From NCBI RefSeq assembly GCF_022808955.1, contig NZ_JAKZEY010000013.1, positions 1 through 39,785 on the forward strand: a stretch of DNA of 39,785 nt. The letters are read 5' to 3'. Positions 25,214 to 35,022 of this stretch are shown piece after piece (within the stretch, counting starts at the first letter, position 1; each line of letters starts with the position of its first letter). Made by a program: the position numbers and the translations under genes. The notes beneath the pieces were generated by a model. It saw only the letters and a list, made by a program, of their open reading frames with translations, searched no databases and was not told the origin of the DNA. The stretch is from Anaerococcus sp. AGMB09787 (GTDB lineage: Bacteria; Bacillota; Clostridia; Tissierellales; Peptoniphilaceae).

Positions 25214-25304
25214 ATAGGTCTCCTTTGGATATATATTATGATATTTAGCTCAAAAGTTCAAGTATATCCTATAATAATTATACCAATAATAAAAGCTTGC
25301 AAGC

Positions 25305-25331
25305 AAAAAGACGTAAGCCAAAGCCTACGCC
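25305..25331 (-). terminator. Terminator of the glycogen operon
   Basis: On the minus strand GGCGTAGGC and GCTTACGTC form a 9-bp stem with two G-T pairs around TTTG, followed by TTTTT. It follows the pgm stop (25340) by 8 bases. Confidence 0.85.
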
Positions 25332-25339
25332 TTAATTTT

Positions 25340-27034
25340 TTATTCTATTGAATCAATTTCACCTTGCATGAAGGCATTAATTTCTTTAAGCTTCTTCTCT
25401 GATTTTTCCTTGCTATCATCTATGGCATTGATGTAGAGTTTGATCTTTGGTTCTGTACCTGATGGTCTTATAGCAAACCAAGAATCATCTTCTAGGTAGT
25501 ATTTCAAAACATTTGATTTTGGAAGTCCTGTGTCATCGTTTTGGTAGTCAATTATATTTTTAACCTTTAGGCCAACTACTTCTTCATAAGGATTTTCCCT
25601 GATTTGAGTCATAATTCTTGATATTCTTTCTTGACCGTCAAGTCCTTCTAAGACTATAGAGATTACTTCGTTTGAGTAGTAGCCATATTCTTCAAAGACT
25701 TCATTTATTACATCAAGGAGGGTCTTACCCTTTGCCTTGTAGTAGGCTGCCATCTCTGTTATCATCATAGCAGAGTTAACTGCATCCTTATCCCTTACAA
25801 AGTCCTTGTAGTTATAGCCGATTGACTCTTCAAAGCCAAAGATGAATTTACCAGACTTATTGGCATCAAGTTCATTGGCAACTGCATAGATATTTTTAAA
25901 GCCGGTGAGTACATCATAGACCTTAACACCGTATTTATTGGCAATTGGCTTAACTAGGTCTGTTGATACTAGGGACTTAACTACGGCTCCATCTTCTGGA
26001 AGTTCTCCATTTTCTTCTAAGGCTCCGAGGATATATTTTGTTAGTAAAGATCCGATTAGATTACCTGTCAAGAATACATATTCTCCATTCTCATCTCTTA
26101 CTTCTACAGCACACCTATCTGAATCAGGGTCTGTTGCTAGTAGTAGGTCTGCCCCTACTTCTTCGCCTAATTTTTCGCTGTATTTAAAGGCCTTAGGGTC
26201 TTCTGGGTTTGGATAGCCTACTGTTGTGAAGTCAGGATCAGGGTTTTCTTGTTCCTTAACTACATAAATATTTTTGAATCCTCTCTCATCTAAAATCCTT
26301 CTAACAAGCTTGTTACCTGCACCATTTAGAGGAGTATAGACAACCTTGATGTCCTTATCAATTCCCTCATCATTTATAGTACAGTCTAGGATTTCTTTTA
26401 TATAATCTTCTATTAGCTCATCGCTAACGTATTCGATAATTCCATCTTTTAGGCCTTCTTCAAATGGCAATCTCTCTATCTCAAAGAAATCTTCATGCTC
26501 TGCTATATGGCCTAGGATCTTATCTGCAGTTTCATCTAATATTTGGCTACCTTCGTTGTTGTAAGCCTTGTATCCATTGTATTCTCTAGGGTTGTGGCTT
26601 GCTGTAACCATAACGCCTGCTGCACAATTTAGCTTTCTAATAGTGTATGAACAAACTGGGGTAGGTTGAATTTCCTTGTGGATATAAACCTTGATTCCAT
26701 TTGCTGCAAAAACTTCTGCTGTAACTTTGGCAAATTCTTCTGACATATGTCTTACGTCATAGGCTATAGCCACACCACGTTTTTTGGCTTCTTCTCCCTC
26801 TTCTGCTATGGTATCTGCAAAACCTTGGGTAGCTTGAGCTACATTGTAGATGTTCATTCTATTTGTACCAGCACCGAGTTTACCCCTTAGTCCTGCTGTA
26901 CCAAACTTAAGTGATTGGTGGAACCTGTCTTTGATTTCCTCTTCATCATCCTTTATGCTTTGAAGGTCTTTCTTTGTTTCTTCATCAAATCTATCATCTT
27001 CTAACCATTTTTCAAATCTTTCTTTGTAGTCCAT
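25340..27034 (-). CDS. pgcA: Phosphoglucomutase
   Basis: An alpha-phosphohexomutase of 564 aa that interconverts glucose-1-phosphate and glucose-6-phosphate. The phosphoserine loop is TASHNPREYNGYK with Ser146. The metal loop is DPDSDRC, the sugar-binding loop GFEESIGY, and the C-terminal phosphate loop RPSGTEPKIKLY. All four conserved loops are intact. ATG follows ATAGGAG. It is the last gene of the glg operon, 2 bases after pulA, linking glycogen (via glucose-1-phosphate) to glycolysis. Phosphoglucomutase is more likely than phosphomannomutase because of this place. Confidence 0.93.
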   Translation of the reverse strand: MDYKERFEKWLEDDRFDEETKKDLQSIKDDEEEIKDRFHQSLKFGTAGLRGKLGAGTNRMNIYNVAQATQGFADTIAEEGEEAKKRGVAIAYDVRHMSEEFAKVTAEVFAANGIKVYIHKEIQPTPVCSYTIRKLNCAAGVMVTASHNPREYNGYKAYNNEGSQILDETADKILGHIAEHEDFFEIERLPFEEGLKDGIIEYVSDELIEDYIKEILDCTINDEGIDKDIKVVYTPLNGAGNKLVRRILDERGFKNIYVVKEQENPDPDFTTVGYPNPEDPKAFKYSEKLGEEVGADLLLATDPDSDRCAVEVRDENGEYVFLTGNLIGSLLTKYILGALEENGELPEDGAVVKSLVSTDLVKPIANKYGVKVYDVLTGFKNIYAVANELDANKSGKFIFGFEESIGYNYKDFVRDKDAVNSAMMITEMAAYYKAKGKTLLDVINEVFEEYGYYSNEVISIVLEGLDGQERISRIMTQIRENPYEEVVGLKVKNIIDYQNDDTGLPKSNVLKYYLEDDSWFAIRPSGTEPKIKLYINAIDDSKEKSEKKLKEINAFMQGEIDSIE

Positions 27035-27036
27035 AA

Positions 27037-28953
27037 TTAATCTCCTATTCTATAAACATTAACAGACTTATAATCTATTCTAAGACCCATACTTAGATCC
27101 ACTATTAATTGATTTATACCCTTTTTTGAGAAAACATTTGTAACTTTTAAATCATTGTTCTCAAGAAATTCTTCAAGCCTTTCCTTGTTGATAACCTGGT
27201 CTTTGGTATCTCCATTGATTACTACCAGGTAGTCTTCATCAAAGTTTTTAAGCTCATAGGCTATCAAGCAATCTCTAAGTCCCTCCATAAAGCTCAAAGA
27301 CTTCTTTATATCTTCAACCTTGGTAACTTTTAGGGTCTTAATCTTCTTTCTTAACTTGATAAGATCCTTGGTGTAGGTAAAAATACCAAGATTTTTTTCC
27401 TTTTCGTCCCATCTAATGGCGTTATTAGTTAAAGGCGAATTGTAGGAATTGGCATCGTTGTTCTTGGTATGGTTAAATTCATTACCCTCATAAATAAAAG
27501 GCTTACCAAAGGATAAGAAAATAATTCCCAGAGCCATCTTCACATAATCGTCTATATTTTCACTTTGATTAAGGGAAATTGCTAGCTTATCATAAAGAAT
27601 TAAATTATCATGGCAATTAAAATAATTAATTGTCTCGCTGGCATCATCTACAAAGCCAGACCTTCTTTTATCGTAGGCAATAGATCCTGCAATGCCCGTT
27701 TCTAGATCATTCTTGTAAGAATATATCCCTTGGATATAGCCCTTGCCATAGCCATTCACATCTCCCTTGATGCTATCCCTGAAGTCATCATTGAAGACCC
27801 CAAAGCCAGATGACCTCTGACTCCCCTTTAAGATTTGCTTTTCATAAGGAAGGGGTGAAGTGAAGGCCATCCAAGGCTCACCATATATGATAAGGTTAGG
27901 ATTTATTTGTTTTAGTTTTTTAAGAGCAATTTTTATCGTATCTATATCTATTAAGGCCATTAGGTCAAACCTATAACCATCTATCTTATATTCCAAAACC
28001 CAGTAGGTTAGGGCATCAATAATTAGCTTTCTAACAAAGGCCCTCTCACTGCAAAGCTCATTTCCAACACCTGACCCATTGGAAAAGCTCCCATCATCAT
28101 TCATCCTGTGGTAATAATTAGGGGCCAGGGTGTTTAGATTTGAATCATAGGACTTAAAGGTATGGTTAAAGACCACATCCATCACTATAGATATCCCCTC
28201 TTCATGGAAGGACTTTACCATTTGCTTTAATTCCCTCATCCTTGCTTGGGGGTCGTAGGGGTTGGTACTATAGGACCCCTCTGGGCTAAAGTAAAGCTCT
28301 GGGTCATAGCCCCAATTATAGTTATCATCATCAAAAAATCTATCCCCATCCTCATCAACCGAAATAAAATCATAGATGGGCAGGAGCTGAACATGACTTA
28401 CTCCAAGCTCCTTTAGGTGGCTTAGCCCTGTAGTAAGATTCTTGTAACTAGTATTTTTTTCGCTAAGGCCTAGGAACTTCCCCCTATTTTTAACATTGCT
28501 GGTTGGATCTGCTGTATAATTTTTTACATTTAGCTCATAAATTATAGCATCTTCTTCTTTGTTATCCGGATAACTTGTATCTCTAAAACCCTCAGGGTCT
28601 GTTTTTTTGCGATCAATAACTACTGATGCCAGGGAATTTATAGAGGAGCTAAAGGAATAGGGATCGGTAACTTGGTTTTTATTATCTACCAGGTAGGTAT
28701 AAAAATATCCCTCATAGTCCCCATCAAGGCTTGCTTCATATATGCCAATATCATTTTTGCTCATAGGAATTCTTTCTTTCCTGGCCTTCCTATAGTCATC
28801 AGCAATTAATAGGTCAACTTCTCTTGCAAAGGGGGCAAAAACTCTAAAGGTCGTTTTATCTTTTGTATATAGGGCTCCTAATTTTTCGTCTTTGATATCT
28901 TCATAGTCTAAGTTAAATATTTTTTTCTCATAGTCACTTTGTCTAACTGTCAT
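27037..28953 (-). CDS. pulA: Type I pullulanase (intracellular debranching enzyme)
   Basis: A 638-aa GH13 enzyme that splits alpha-1,6 branches in glycogen or pullulan. An N-terminal CBM48 domain (about 30-115) precedes the barrel. The type I pullulanase signature YNWGYDP is at 212-218, catalytic Asp330 is in DGYRFD, Glu359 in IIYGEPW, and the third acid in NCHDN further on. It has no signal peptide, so it acts in the cytoplasm on stored glycogen. ATG follows AGAGG and touches the stop of the GlgP-like gene. Confidence 0.94.
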   Translation of the reverse strand: MTVRQSDYEKKIFNLDYEDIKDEKLGALYTKDKTTFRVFAPFAREVDLLIADDYRKARKERIPMSKNDIGIYEASLDGDYEGYFYTYLVDNKNQVTDPYSFSSSINSLASVVIDRKKTDPEGFRDTSYPDNKEEDAIIYELNVKNYTADPTSNVKNRGKFLGLSEKNTSYKNLTTGLSHLKELGVSHVQLLPIYDFISVDEDGDRFFDDDNYNWGYDPELYFSPEGSYSTNPYDPQARMRELKQMVKSFHEEGISIVMDVVFNHTFKSYDSNLNTLAPNYYHRMNDDGSFSNGSGVGNELCSERAFVRKLIIDALTYWVLEYKIDGYRFDLMALIDIDTIKIALKKLKQINPNLIIYGEPWMAFTSPLPYEKQILKGSQRSSGFGVFNDDFRDSIKGDVNGYGKGYIQGIYSYKNDLETGIAGSIAYDKRRSGFVDDASETINYFNCHDNLILYDKLAISLNQSENIDDYVKMALGIIFLSFGKPFIYEGNEFNHTKNNDANSYNSPLTNNAIRWDEKEKNLGIFTYTKDLIKLRKKIKTLKVTKVEDIKKSLSFMEGLRDCLIAYELKNFDEDYLVVINGDTKDQVINKERLEEFLENNDLKVTNVFSKKGINQLIVDLSMGLRIDYKSVNVYRIGD

Positions 28954-31194
28954 TTACCTCTTCCTTACAATTTTATCATCTAAGATGAAATTATTAGCCC
29001 ATAAGATATTATCAATTTCCCCCTTGACCCATTTTTCTTCGTCTAGGTAGTCCCTACCTACTTGATCCATTATATTAACAAGGTCTTCTAGGTCCTTAAA
29101 AATCCTAAATGAGTCGTTATACATCATTATTTGATCATACATGACCTTGAAATCGTAGGGGAAATTTGCATAGGGCTCTCTAATTAAATTTTCTATTGTA
29201 TATTTTACCATAGGAGATCCATAGTAAAAATCATTGGCCCTATAAAACTTATCATTTTTTATTTCATCTATGCTTTGACCTAGCTTGTAAATGGAATTTT
29301 TCTGGTCAATATTGTAAGTAATACCACCCCTGGTAGAAATTATATTTGACATATTTAGACAGGAATTTAATAAATGAAAGTCTTCATTATCAAGGCTCGC
29401 AAGGGTTAGGTTATTGTAGATATCACTTGCTTTAACAATTATTTTTGCCTTTTCCACATCCAGGTCTTCAACAAAGACTATCTTTATTTTCTCTCTTATA
29501 ATCTTATCCCTATCAATAAGGCGCTTTAGGGCTAGGATAAATTTGATGGTTTCCTTGGCCATAAAGTAGCCCTCGTTTGCCTTACCAGAAAAGACATAGG
29601 TAGTTGGCGTGTAGGTTAGGTTAGAGTTTTCCCTAAAGGTGAAAAACTTGTAGGCAATAGCAAGCCCCTTCAATATCTGCCTCTTACTCTCATGGATAAT
29701 AGAAAGGCCTACATCAAAGAGAGAATAAGGATTTATTTTTTCTTTTGTTAGGTAGATTAGGTCCTTTTTGTTGGTAAACTTCGCCTCTTCTAGCCTATCT
29801 CGGAAATATCTATCTTCCCTTAGCCTATCGATTTTTATTAATTCTTCTTTTTTGCTAGAGCCTATCCCAAACTCCTTAAAGACTTCCATAAGCTCGTAGT
29901 TGTTGGAATCCACATACTTAGTCCTATCAGTACCTAGTGAGGTAAAGGCTAGGGGCCTAGTTGATGTCTTCTCATCCTTTAAGACCTTGGATAGGTAGTA
30001 ATACTGGTCTGATAGGGCGAGATTTATATTTTTTAGATAGACAGTACCGTAAGAAATAATTTCAAATTTCTCTTCTTCCAAGTTAAGCTCTTCTTGGATA
30101 CTCACTATTGTTGATAGGATATCTTCGTTGACCCTTTTTACCATATCTACCGGATAGGTCTCGATGGTATCATCAGTTATGGAGAAGGCAATATGCTCAA
30201 AGACCTTGCGACACACCTTGATGGCATCATTTATGCTATAGCCATAGTCATCAAGTAAAATTCTTACAAATTCTACCAAAGCCAGGGTCGGATGGACGTC
30301 ATTTACTATAATCTTGATCCTATTTTCTATTCCATCTATTGAATCATACTTGTTGTTATATCTCTTAAAAATATCCCTTACTGCTGAGCTTGTATAGAAA
30401 TATTCTTGCTTTAGCCTTATTAATTTTCCATCATAGGAAGAATCGTCCAGGTACAAAAACTGATTGATACTGCTTGTAGCAATGTAGTCACCATAGGCCT
30501 TGAAGAAATCTCCTCTGGTAAAGTCTTCGTAGTCTACGGACTTACTTGGTTCTGCATCAAAAAGTCTAAGTGTTGCTACAAATTGAGCATCATCAGATAA
30601 GATTGGTATGTCATAGGCTGAAGATTTTATATCCCTCCCATCAATCTTTAAATCATAAGAAAATCCCTTCTTATGCTCCCAATTGTAGCCATTGGCAAGC
30701 CAGTACTCGCTGTATTCTACCTGCTTGCCATCTACAATTTTTTGCTTGAGATTGCCATTTTCATACCTTAAGGCATAGGCGACTGACCTGATTTTTTTGT
30801 TGGCAAGCTCCCCTATAATATAGCTTGACCCTATTCCTATATCTCCAACACCGATATTGGCTTGCTTTTCAAAGTCGACTAAGTCCTTAAGAGTATAACC
30901 GATCTTACTCATTAGGCTTCCCACAACTTCTTCTATGCCTAGCTTATAGATGTAGTCTGTAATAAATTTCCCTGGAAGGTACTCAAAACTTAGGATATAT
31001 ACTTCAAAGCCATCATAATTTGTCTTACAGTCGACCCATTTTTTCCCTATCTCTTCCATTAGTGCCCTACATAGGCAGTCATATATTTCATTTATTCTTG
31101 CGTATTTTATATCCTTAGCATAAAAAGAATACAAATAATCTTGTATTCTTTCTAATAACGCATCTTGGCTTATATTATTTGACTTTAATTTCAT
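28954..31194 (-). CDS. Glycogen phosphorylase homologue lacking the PLP lysine
   Basis: A 746-aa GT35 protein. Clear phosphorylase segments remain: YILSFEYLPGKF (66-77), LKQKIVDGKQVEY (149-161), VNDVHPTLALVEFVRIL (298-313), SLFDVGLSIIHESKRQ (491-506) and SGKANEGYFMAK (536-547). The active site is gone. The PLP-binding stretch GTGNMK aligns without gaps to DFHLLN, so the lysine is Asn610. The phosphate-site Lys-Arg pair of VKRLHEYK reads SI (498-499). The NHT glucose-site motif reads TDD. GNGGLGR reads GVGDIGIG. It cannot do phosphorolysis by the known mechanism, and is probably a glycogen- or partner-binding pseudoenzyme. The frame is complete, without stops. It overlaps glgA by 20 bases. Confidence 0.85.
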   Translation of the reverse strand: MKLKSNNISQDALLERIQDYLYSFYAKDIKYARINEIYDCLCRALMEEIGKKWVDCKTNYDGFEVYILSFEYLPGKFITDYIYKLGIEEVVGSLMSKIGYTLKDLVDFEKQANIGVGDIGIGSSYIIGELANKKIRSVAYALRYENGNLKQKIVDGKQVEYSEYWLANGYNWEHKKGFSYDLKIDGRDIKSSAYDIPILSDDAQFVATLRLFDAEPSKSVDYEDFTRGDFFKAYGDYIATSSINQFLYLDDSSYDGKLIRLKQEYFYTSSAVRDIFKRYNNKYDSIDGIENRIKIIVNDVHPTLALVEFVRILLDDYGYSINDAIKVCRKVFEHIAFSITDDTIETYPVDMVKRVNEDILSTIVSIQEELNLEEEKFEIISYGTVYLKNINLALSDQYYYLSKVLKDEKTSTRPLAFTSLGTDRTKYVDSNNYELMEVFKEFGIGSSKKEELIKIDRLREDRYFRDRLEEAKFTNKKDLIYLTKEKINPYSLFDVGLSIIHESKRQILKGLAIAYKFFTFRENSNLTYTPTTYVFSGKANEGYFMAKETIKFILALKRLIDRDKIIREKIKIVFVEDLDVEKAKIIVKASDIYNNLTLASLDNEDFHLLNSCLNMSNIISTRGGITYNIDQKNSIYKLGQSIDEIKNDKFYRANDFYYGSPMVKYTIENLIREPYANFPYDFKVMYDQIMMYNDSFRIFKDLEDLVNIMDQVGRDYLDEEKWVKGEIDNILWANNFILDDKIVRKR

Positions 31195-32611
31195 TATATA
31201 ATTCTAAATATTTTTCTCCGGACATTTCCCAGTCGTTCTTTTGGCTCATAGCATTTTTGATTAGATTATTAAAGCTTTCCCTATCGTTTCTATATAGGTC
31301 GATAGCATTCTTGATGCAAAATAATAGCTCGTGAGCATTTATATTAGCAAATGAGAATCCCGTTCCCTCTCCTGTATATTCATTGTAGGCTGTAACTGTA
31401 TCCTTAAGTCCTCCAGCTTCCCTTACTATTGGAAGGGATCCATACCTCATAGCTATCAGCTGACTAATACCACATGGTTCTGATATAGAAGGCATTAGGT
31501 AGAGGTCAGATGCCCCATAGATTAGATGGCTCTCATCTGAACTATAGTAAATCCTAGCTGCAAGCTTGTCAGGATACTTCCACTCGAAGTACTTAAACAT
31601 CTCCTCGTAAGTGTATTCTCCAGTACCCAATACAACGAATTGCACATCTTCTTGAAGTAATTCTTCTAGGATATACCTTACTAGGTCAAGTCCCTTCATC
31701 TCGGTAAGTCTAGAGCAAATTCCTATTAGAGGAACATCTTCCCTTTGAGGAAGTCCATATTTTTCTTGGAGGGCTAGTTTATTTTTTACCTTTTGGTCTA
31801 TGGAACCAATATCGAAGTTTTGAGTTAGAATTCCGTCTTTGGCTGGATCCCATATATCAAAATCTATACCATTTACTATGCCCTTGAGCTTACCTGCATA
31901 TTGCCTAATGATACCATCAAGGCCTTCTCCATAGAATGGATATTGGATCTCTCTGGCATAATTTTCTGATACAGTATTTACATAGGATGAGTGGATTATA
32001 CCACCCTTCATAAAGTTAATGGCATCATAGAATTTAAGGTCGTTTTCATTAAAATAATAACCTGAAAGACCAGCAAGTCTTAGGTAGTCAGAGTCGAATA
32101 CCCCTTGGTATTTTAGATTATGTATAGTAAACAAGGTTCTTATATCATCGTAATAATGATCACCCTTTCTAAAATCATTTACAAATACATTTACCATGGC
32201 TGTATGCCAATCATTAGAATGGATTATATCTGGCTTAAAATTAATATATTTCCCCAAAAGTGTTGCGGCTTTGGAGAAATAGATAAATCTTTCTGGATCA
32301 TCATCGAAACCATAGGTACCATCCCTACTGCCAAAATATTCAAGGTTATCTATAAAGTAAAACTTAACCCCATCCCATTCTAGTTCATAGACGCCAGCAT
32401 ATTGATGTTTCCAGTCTAAATCAACATAAAACTCTGTGATTTTTTCCATTTTTTGCCTATACTTATCGTCAATATCCTTATATAGTGGGATTGCTACCCT
32501 ACAGTCTACACCTTTTTTGACAAGTTCTTTAGGAAGGGCTCCAGCAACGTCGGCAAGCCCTCCTGTCTTTATAAATGGTACTGCTTCTCCACTAAGAAAA
32601 AGTACATTCAT
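31175..32611 (-). CDS. glgA: Glycogen synthase (ADP-glucose)
   Basis: A GT5 enzyme of 478 aa that adds glucose from ADP-glucose to the growing alpha-1,4 chain. The ADP-glucose-binding motif KTGGLADV is at the N-terminus, and the C-terminal domain has the catalytic region EPCGISQLIAMRYGSLPIV and GGLKDTV. All key motifs are intact, in contrast to the GlgP-like neighbour. ATG follows AAAGGAA. It follows glgD by 1 base and overlaps the GlgP-like gene by 20 bases. Confidence 0.96.
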   Translation of the reverse strand: MNVLFLSGEAVPFIKTGGLADVAGALPKELVKKGVDCRVAIPLYKDIDDKYRQKMEKITEFYVDLDWKHQYAGVYELEWDGVKFYFIDNLEYFGSRDGTYGFDDDPERFIYFSKAATLLGKYINFKPDIIHSNDWHTAMVNVFVNDFRKGDHYYDDIRTLFTIHNLKYQGVFDSDYLRLAGLSGYYFNENDLKFYDAINFMKGGIIHSSYVNTVSENYAREIQYPFYGEGLDGIIRQYAGKLKGIVNGIDFDIWDPAKDGILTQNFDIGSIDQKVKNKLALQEKYGLPQREDVPLIGICSRLTEMKGLDLVRYILEELLQEDVQFVVLGTGEYTYEEMFKYFEWKYPDKLAARIYYSSDESHLIYGASDLYLMPSISEPCGISQLIAMRYGSLPIVREAGGLKDTVTAYNEYTGEGTGFSFANINAHELLFCIKNAIDLYRNDRESFNNLIKNAMSQKNDWEMSGEKYLELYNEIKVK

Positions 32612-32612
32612 C

Positions 32613-33728
32613 TTAATTTCCTTTCTCTAAAACTTCATTTTTATTTGTAACAAATGGATGAGACCTATTACCAAATAACCTAGTGTCCTTGCTAATCTTA
32701 GTTCTCTTATCAGTTATAACAAAGTTCAAAATTGCGCCATCACCTATATCAGTATCTTGGAAAATAACTGAATTCTTGACTACAGCACCCTTACCTATAG
32801 TAACTCCCCTAAAGATAATTGAGTTTTCAACTTGTCCCTTAATAATAGCACCATTGGCTATGAGAGAATTTCTAACTTGAGATTCCTTGGTGTAGGAGGT
32901 TGAAGGTTCGTCCTTTGACTTGGTATATACTAGGCCGTCTTGGTAGAATAGTTCATTGAATACTTCCCTATCCAATAGTCTCAAATTAGCATCAAAGAAT
33001 GAGTTGGTATCAGATATTATTTCAAATCCCTTATCTTCCCTATAGAAATCTATATTCAAATCTCCACCCAAGGTAAAGATAGCATTTAGGAGGCTCATCT
33101 TGGAGTCTCTTTCCATAGCAAGCCTTAGTACCCTAAGGAAGACTTCAGTCTTAATCATAAATGATCCTAGGAAAAGATCTATCTCATCAGATATACCGAG
33201 GTTGATACCCACACTTTGTGGCTTGCCATTTTCATCAGATGATATAATCTTTCTATTTAAATAATTACCATCTTCATCTACAGTCTTGGTAGAGAAAATC
33301 AAGCAATCTAGGTCTTCATCCTTCATTTTTTCATAGGCATCTGTGATATCTTCCTTGTTGATATACATTGGATTCTTGATATAAACATATTCACTATTAT
33401 GGTCTTCAAAATATCTTATAGTATCATAGTAAGTTTCGATTTCACTGTACTTGCTTGTTCCAGATGAGTTAATCAAAAGTCCACCATTTCTCCTATTAAG
33501 TTCCCATGATTTACCATTACCTATATGGTCGATTGTGGATCTTAACATCCTATCAGAACACAAAATTACTCTAGATATATCATGGTTAGTTAAATTAGAT
33601 AAGGCAAAGTCGATTATCCTGTATCTTCCACCAAATGGAAGCATATAATCAGGTCGTAACTTACATAACTCGCCATAATTGCTTTCGTTAAACTCACTAC
33701 TATATATTAATGCTACAATATTTGGCAT
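32613..33728 (-). CDS. glgD: GlgD, ADP-glucose pyrophosphorylase regulatory subunit
   Basis: A 371-aa partner of GlgC. In Bacilli the GlgC-GlgD pair makes ADP-glucose more actively than GlgC alone. The nucleotidyltransferase fold is kept ([14 protein letters not shown] near 36), but the GlgC signature GDHIYKMDY is replaced by IKNPMYINKED, as expected for a subunit with little or no catalysis. The C-terminus has left-handed beta-helix repeats (GAIIKGQ, GVTIGKGAVV). Start ATG 33728 follows GAGGAGG; an in-frame TTG five codons earlier lies in glgC. It begins 1 base after the glgC stop. Confidence 0.93.
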   Translation of the reverse strand: MPNIVALIYSSEFNESNYGELCKLRPDYMLPFGGRYRIIDFALSNLTNHDISRVILCSDRMLRSTIDHIGNGKSWELNRRNGGLLINSSGTSKYSEIETYYDTIRYFEDHNSEYVYIKNPMYINKEDITDAYEKMKDEDLDCLIFSTKTVDEDGNYLNRKIISSDENGKPQSVGINLGISDEIDLFLGSFMIKTEVFLRVLRLAMERDSKMSLLNAIFTLGGDLNIDFYREDKGFEIISDTNSFFDANLRLLDREVFNELFYQDGLVYTKSKDEPSTSYTKESQVRNSLIANGAIIKGQVENSIIFRGVTIGKGAVVKNSVIFQDTDIGDGAILNFVITDKRTKISKDTRLFGNRSHPFVTNKNEVLEKGN

Positions 33729-33729
33729 C

Positions 33730-34863
33730 CTATTCCTCCTCAATACCCTCTTGACTCACAAGGTAAACGTTGCTATCATTTTCGCTTCCAATATTCTCAC
33801 TAATCTCCATATCAGAAGCTACAACTGAATTATAAACCTTAACCCCACTCTTAACCTTAACATTATTTAGTAGGACACTGTTATAGACTTCTGCTCCCTC
33901 TTCAATTTCAACTGATGAGAAGAGGACAGAATTCTCAGCCTTGCCATCTATAACACAGTCTTCATTTACTAGGCACTCAGACAACTCTCCATTGTTACCA
34001 ATCCTATGAGGAGGTAAATTTAAAGATTTAGTATAAATTCTCCAGTCATCATTGTAAATATCTAGCTCATTTTCAGGATCTATCAAATCAAGATTTGCTT
34101 GCCAATAACTTCTTACTGTTCCAACATCCTTCCAATATCCATCAAACTTATAAACATATAGGTTAAGACCTTCATTGAGCATCTTTGGAATTATATCCTT
34201 ACCAAAGTCGTTAGAAGAATTAGGGTCCTTGCTATCTTCAACCAATTCTTTTCTAAGAACTTGCCAGTTAAAGATATAAATTCCCATAGAAGCTAGGTTA
34301 GACTTAGGATTTGCTGGTTTTTCCTCAAACTCTACAATCCTATCATCTTCATCTGTATTCATAATACCAAACCTAGAAGCCTCATCCCAATCTACTTCCA
34401 TAACTGCTATGGTACAATCAGCCCCCTTTTCCTTATGAACATCTAGAAGCTTCCTATAGTCCATCTTGTAAATATGGTCTCCTGATAAGATTAAAATATA
34501 CTCAGGATTTACTTGGTCTAAATAATTAATATTCTCAAAAATAGCAGAAGCAGTTCCTTCAAACCACCTACCACCTTCTTCAGTATAATATGGGGACAAA
34601 ATTCTAAGGCCACCAAAATTCCTGTCATAATCCCAAGGTGCTCCAATGCCCAAATGCTCGTTTAATAATTGAGGCTTGTATTGGGTCAAGACTCCAATAT
34701 CCTTAACATCAGAATTGGTCGCATTTGATAAGGCAAAATCAATTATCTTATACTTGCCACCAAAAGGTACAACAGGCTTAGCCATATTCCTAGTCAACGC
34801 TTTGAGCCTAGAACCTTGTCCACCAGCCAAAAGCATCGCTGCTATCTTGTTTGAATTTCTCAT
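33730..34863 (-). CDS. glgC: Glucose-1-phosphate adenylyltransferase
   Basis: A 377-aa enzyme that makes ADP-glucose from glucose-1-phosphate and ATP, the committed step of glycogen synthesis. [11 protein letters not shown] is the nucleotide-binding loop, [14 protein letters not shown] follows, and GDHIYKMDY holds the catalytic Asp. The C-terminal beta-helix is present. It heads the operon glgC-glgD-glgA-glgP-like-pulA-pgm; ATG follows AAGGAGGAG. The 120 bases before it must hold the promoter, but no convincing hexamer pair, cre or other operator was seen. Confidence 0.96.
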   Translation of the reverse strand: MRNSNKIAAMLLAGGQGSRLKALTRNMAKPVVPFGGKYKIIDFALSNATNSDVKDIGVLTQYKPQLLNEHLGIGAPWDYDRNFGGLRILSPYYTEEGGRWFEGTASAIFENINYLDQVNPEYILILSGDHIYKMDYRKLLDVHKEKGADCTIAVMEVDWDEASRFGIMNTDEDDRIVEFEEKPANPKSNLASMGIYIFNWQVLRKELVEDSKDPNSSNDFGKDIIPKMLNEGLNLYVYKFDGYWKDVGTVRSYWQANLDLIDPENELDIYNDDWRIYTKSLNLPPHRIGNNGELSECLVNEDCVIDGKAENSVLFSSVEIEEGAEVYNSVLLNNVKVKSGVKVYNSVVASDMEISENIGSENDSNVYLVSQEGIEEE

Positions 34864-34985
34864 AACTCCTCCTTAACTAAGAAATCTTCAACTATTACAT
34901 ATATACCCAATAAGTCTAATAAAAATTTTAAAATGAGGTTCGTAAAAACCTTTTCTCACTTATATTTTAACTTAAAATTTAACTT

Positions 34986-35013
34986 TTGACAAGGAGATTT
35001 ATTAAAGTATAGT
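34986..35013 (+). promoter_or_regulatory. Promoter of tmRNA
   Basis: TTGACA (34986-34991) and TATAGT (35008-35013) with a 16-base spacer; a perfect -35. The expected start is about 5 bases before the mature tmRNA 5' end at 35023. Confidence 0.8.
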
Positions 35014-35022
35014 TTAGCCTAT

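Noticed and set aside
34864-34985. Riboswitch or cre site before glgC
   Set aside because: Only a 5-bp hairpin (AGGTT/AACCT) and AT-rich DNA are present; nothing reaches a recognisable motif.
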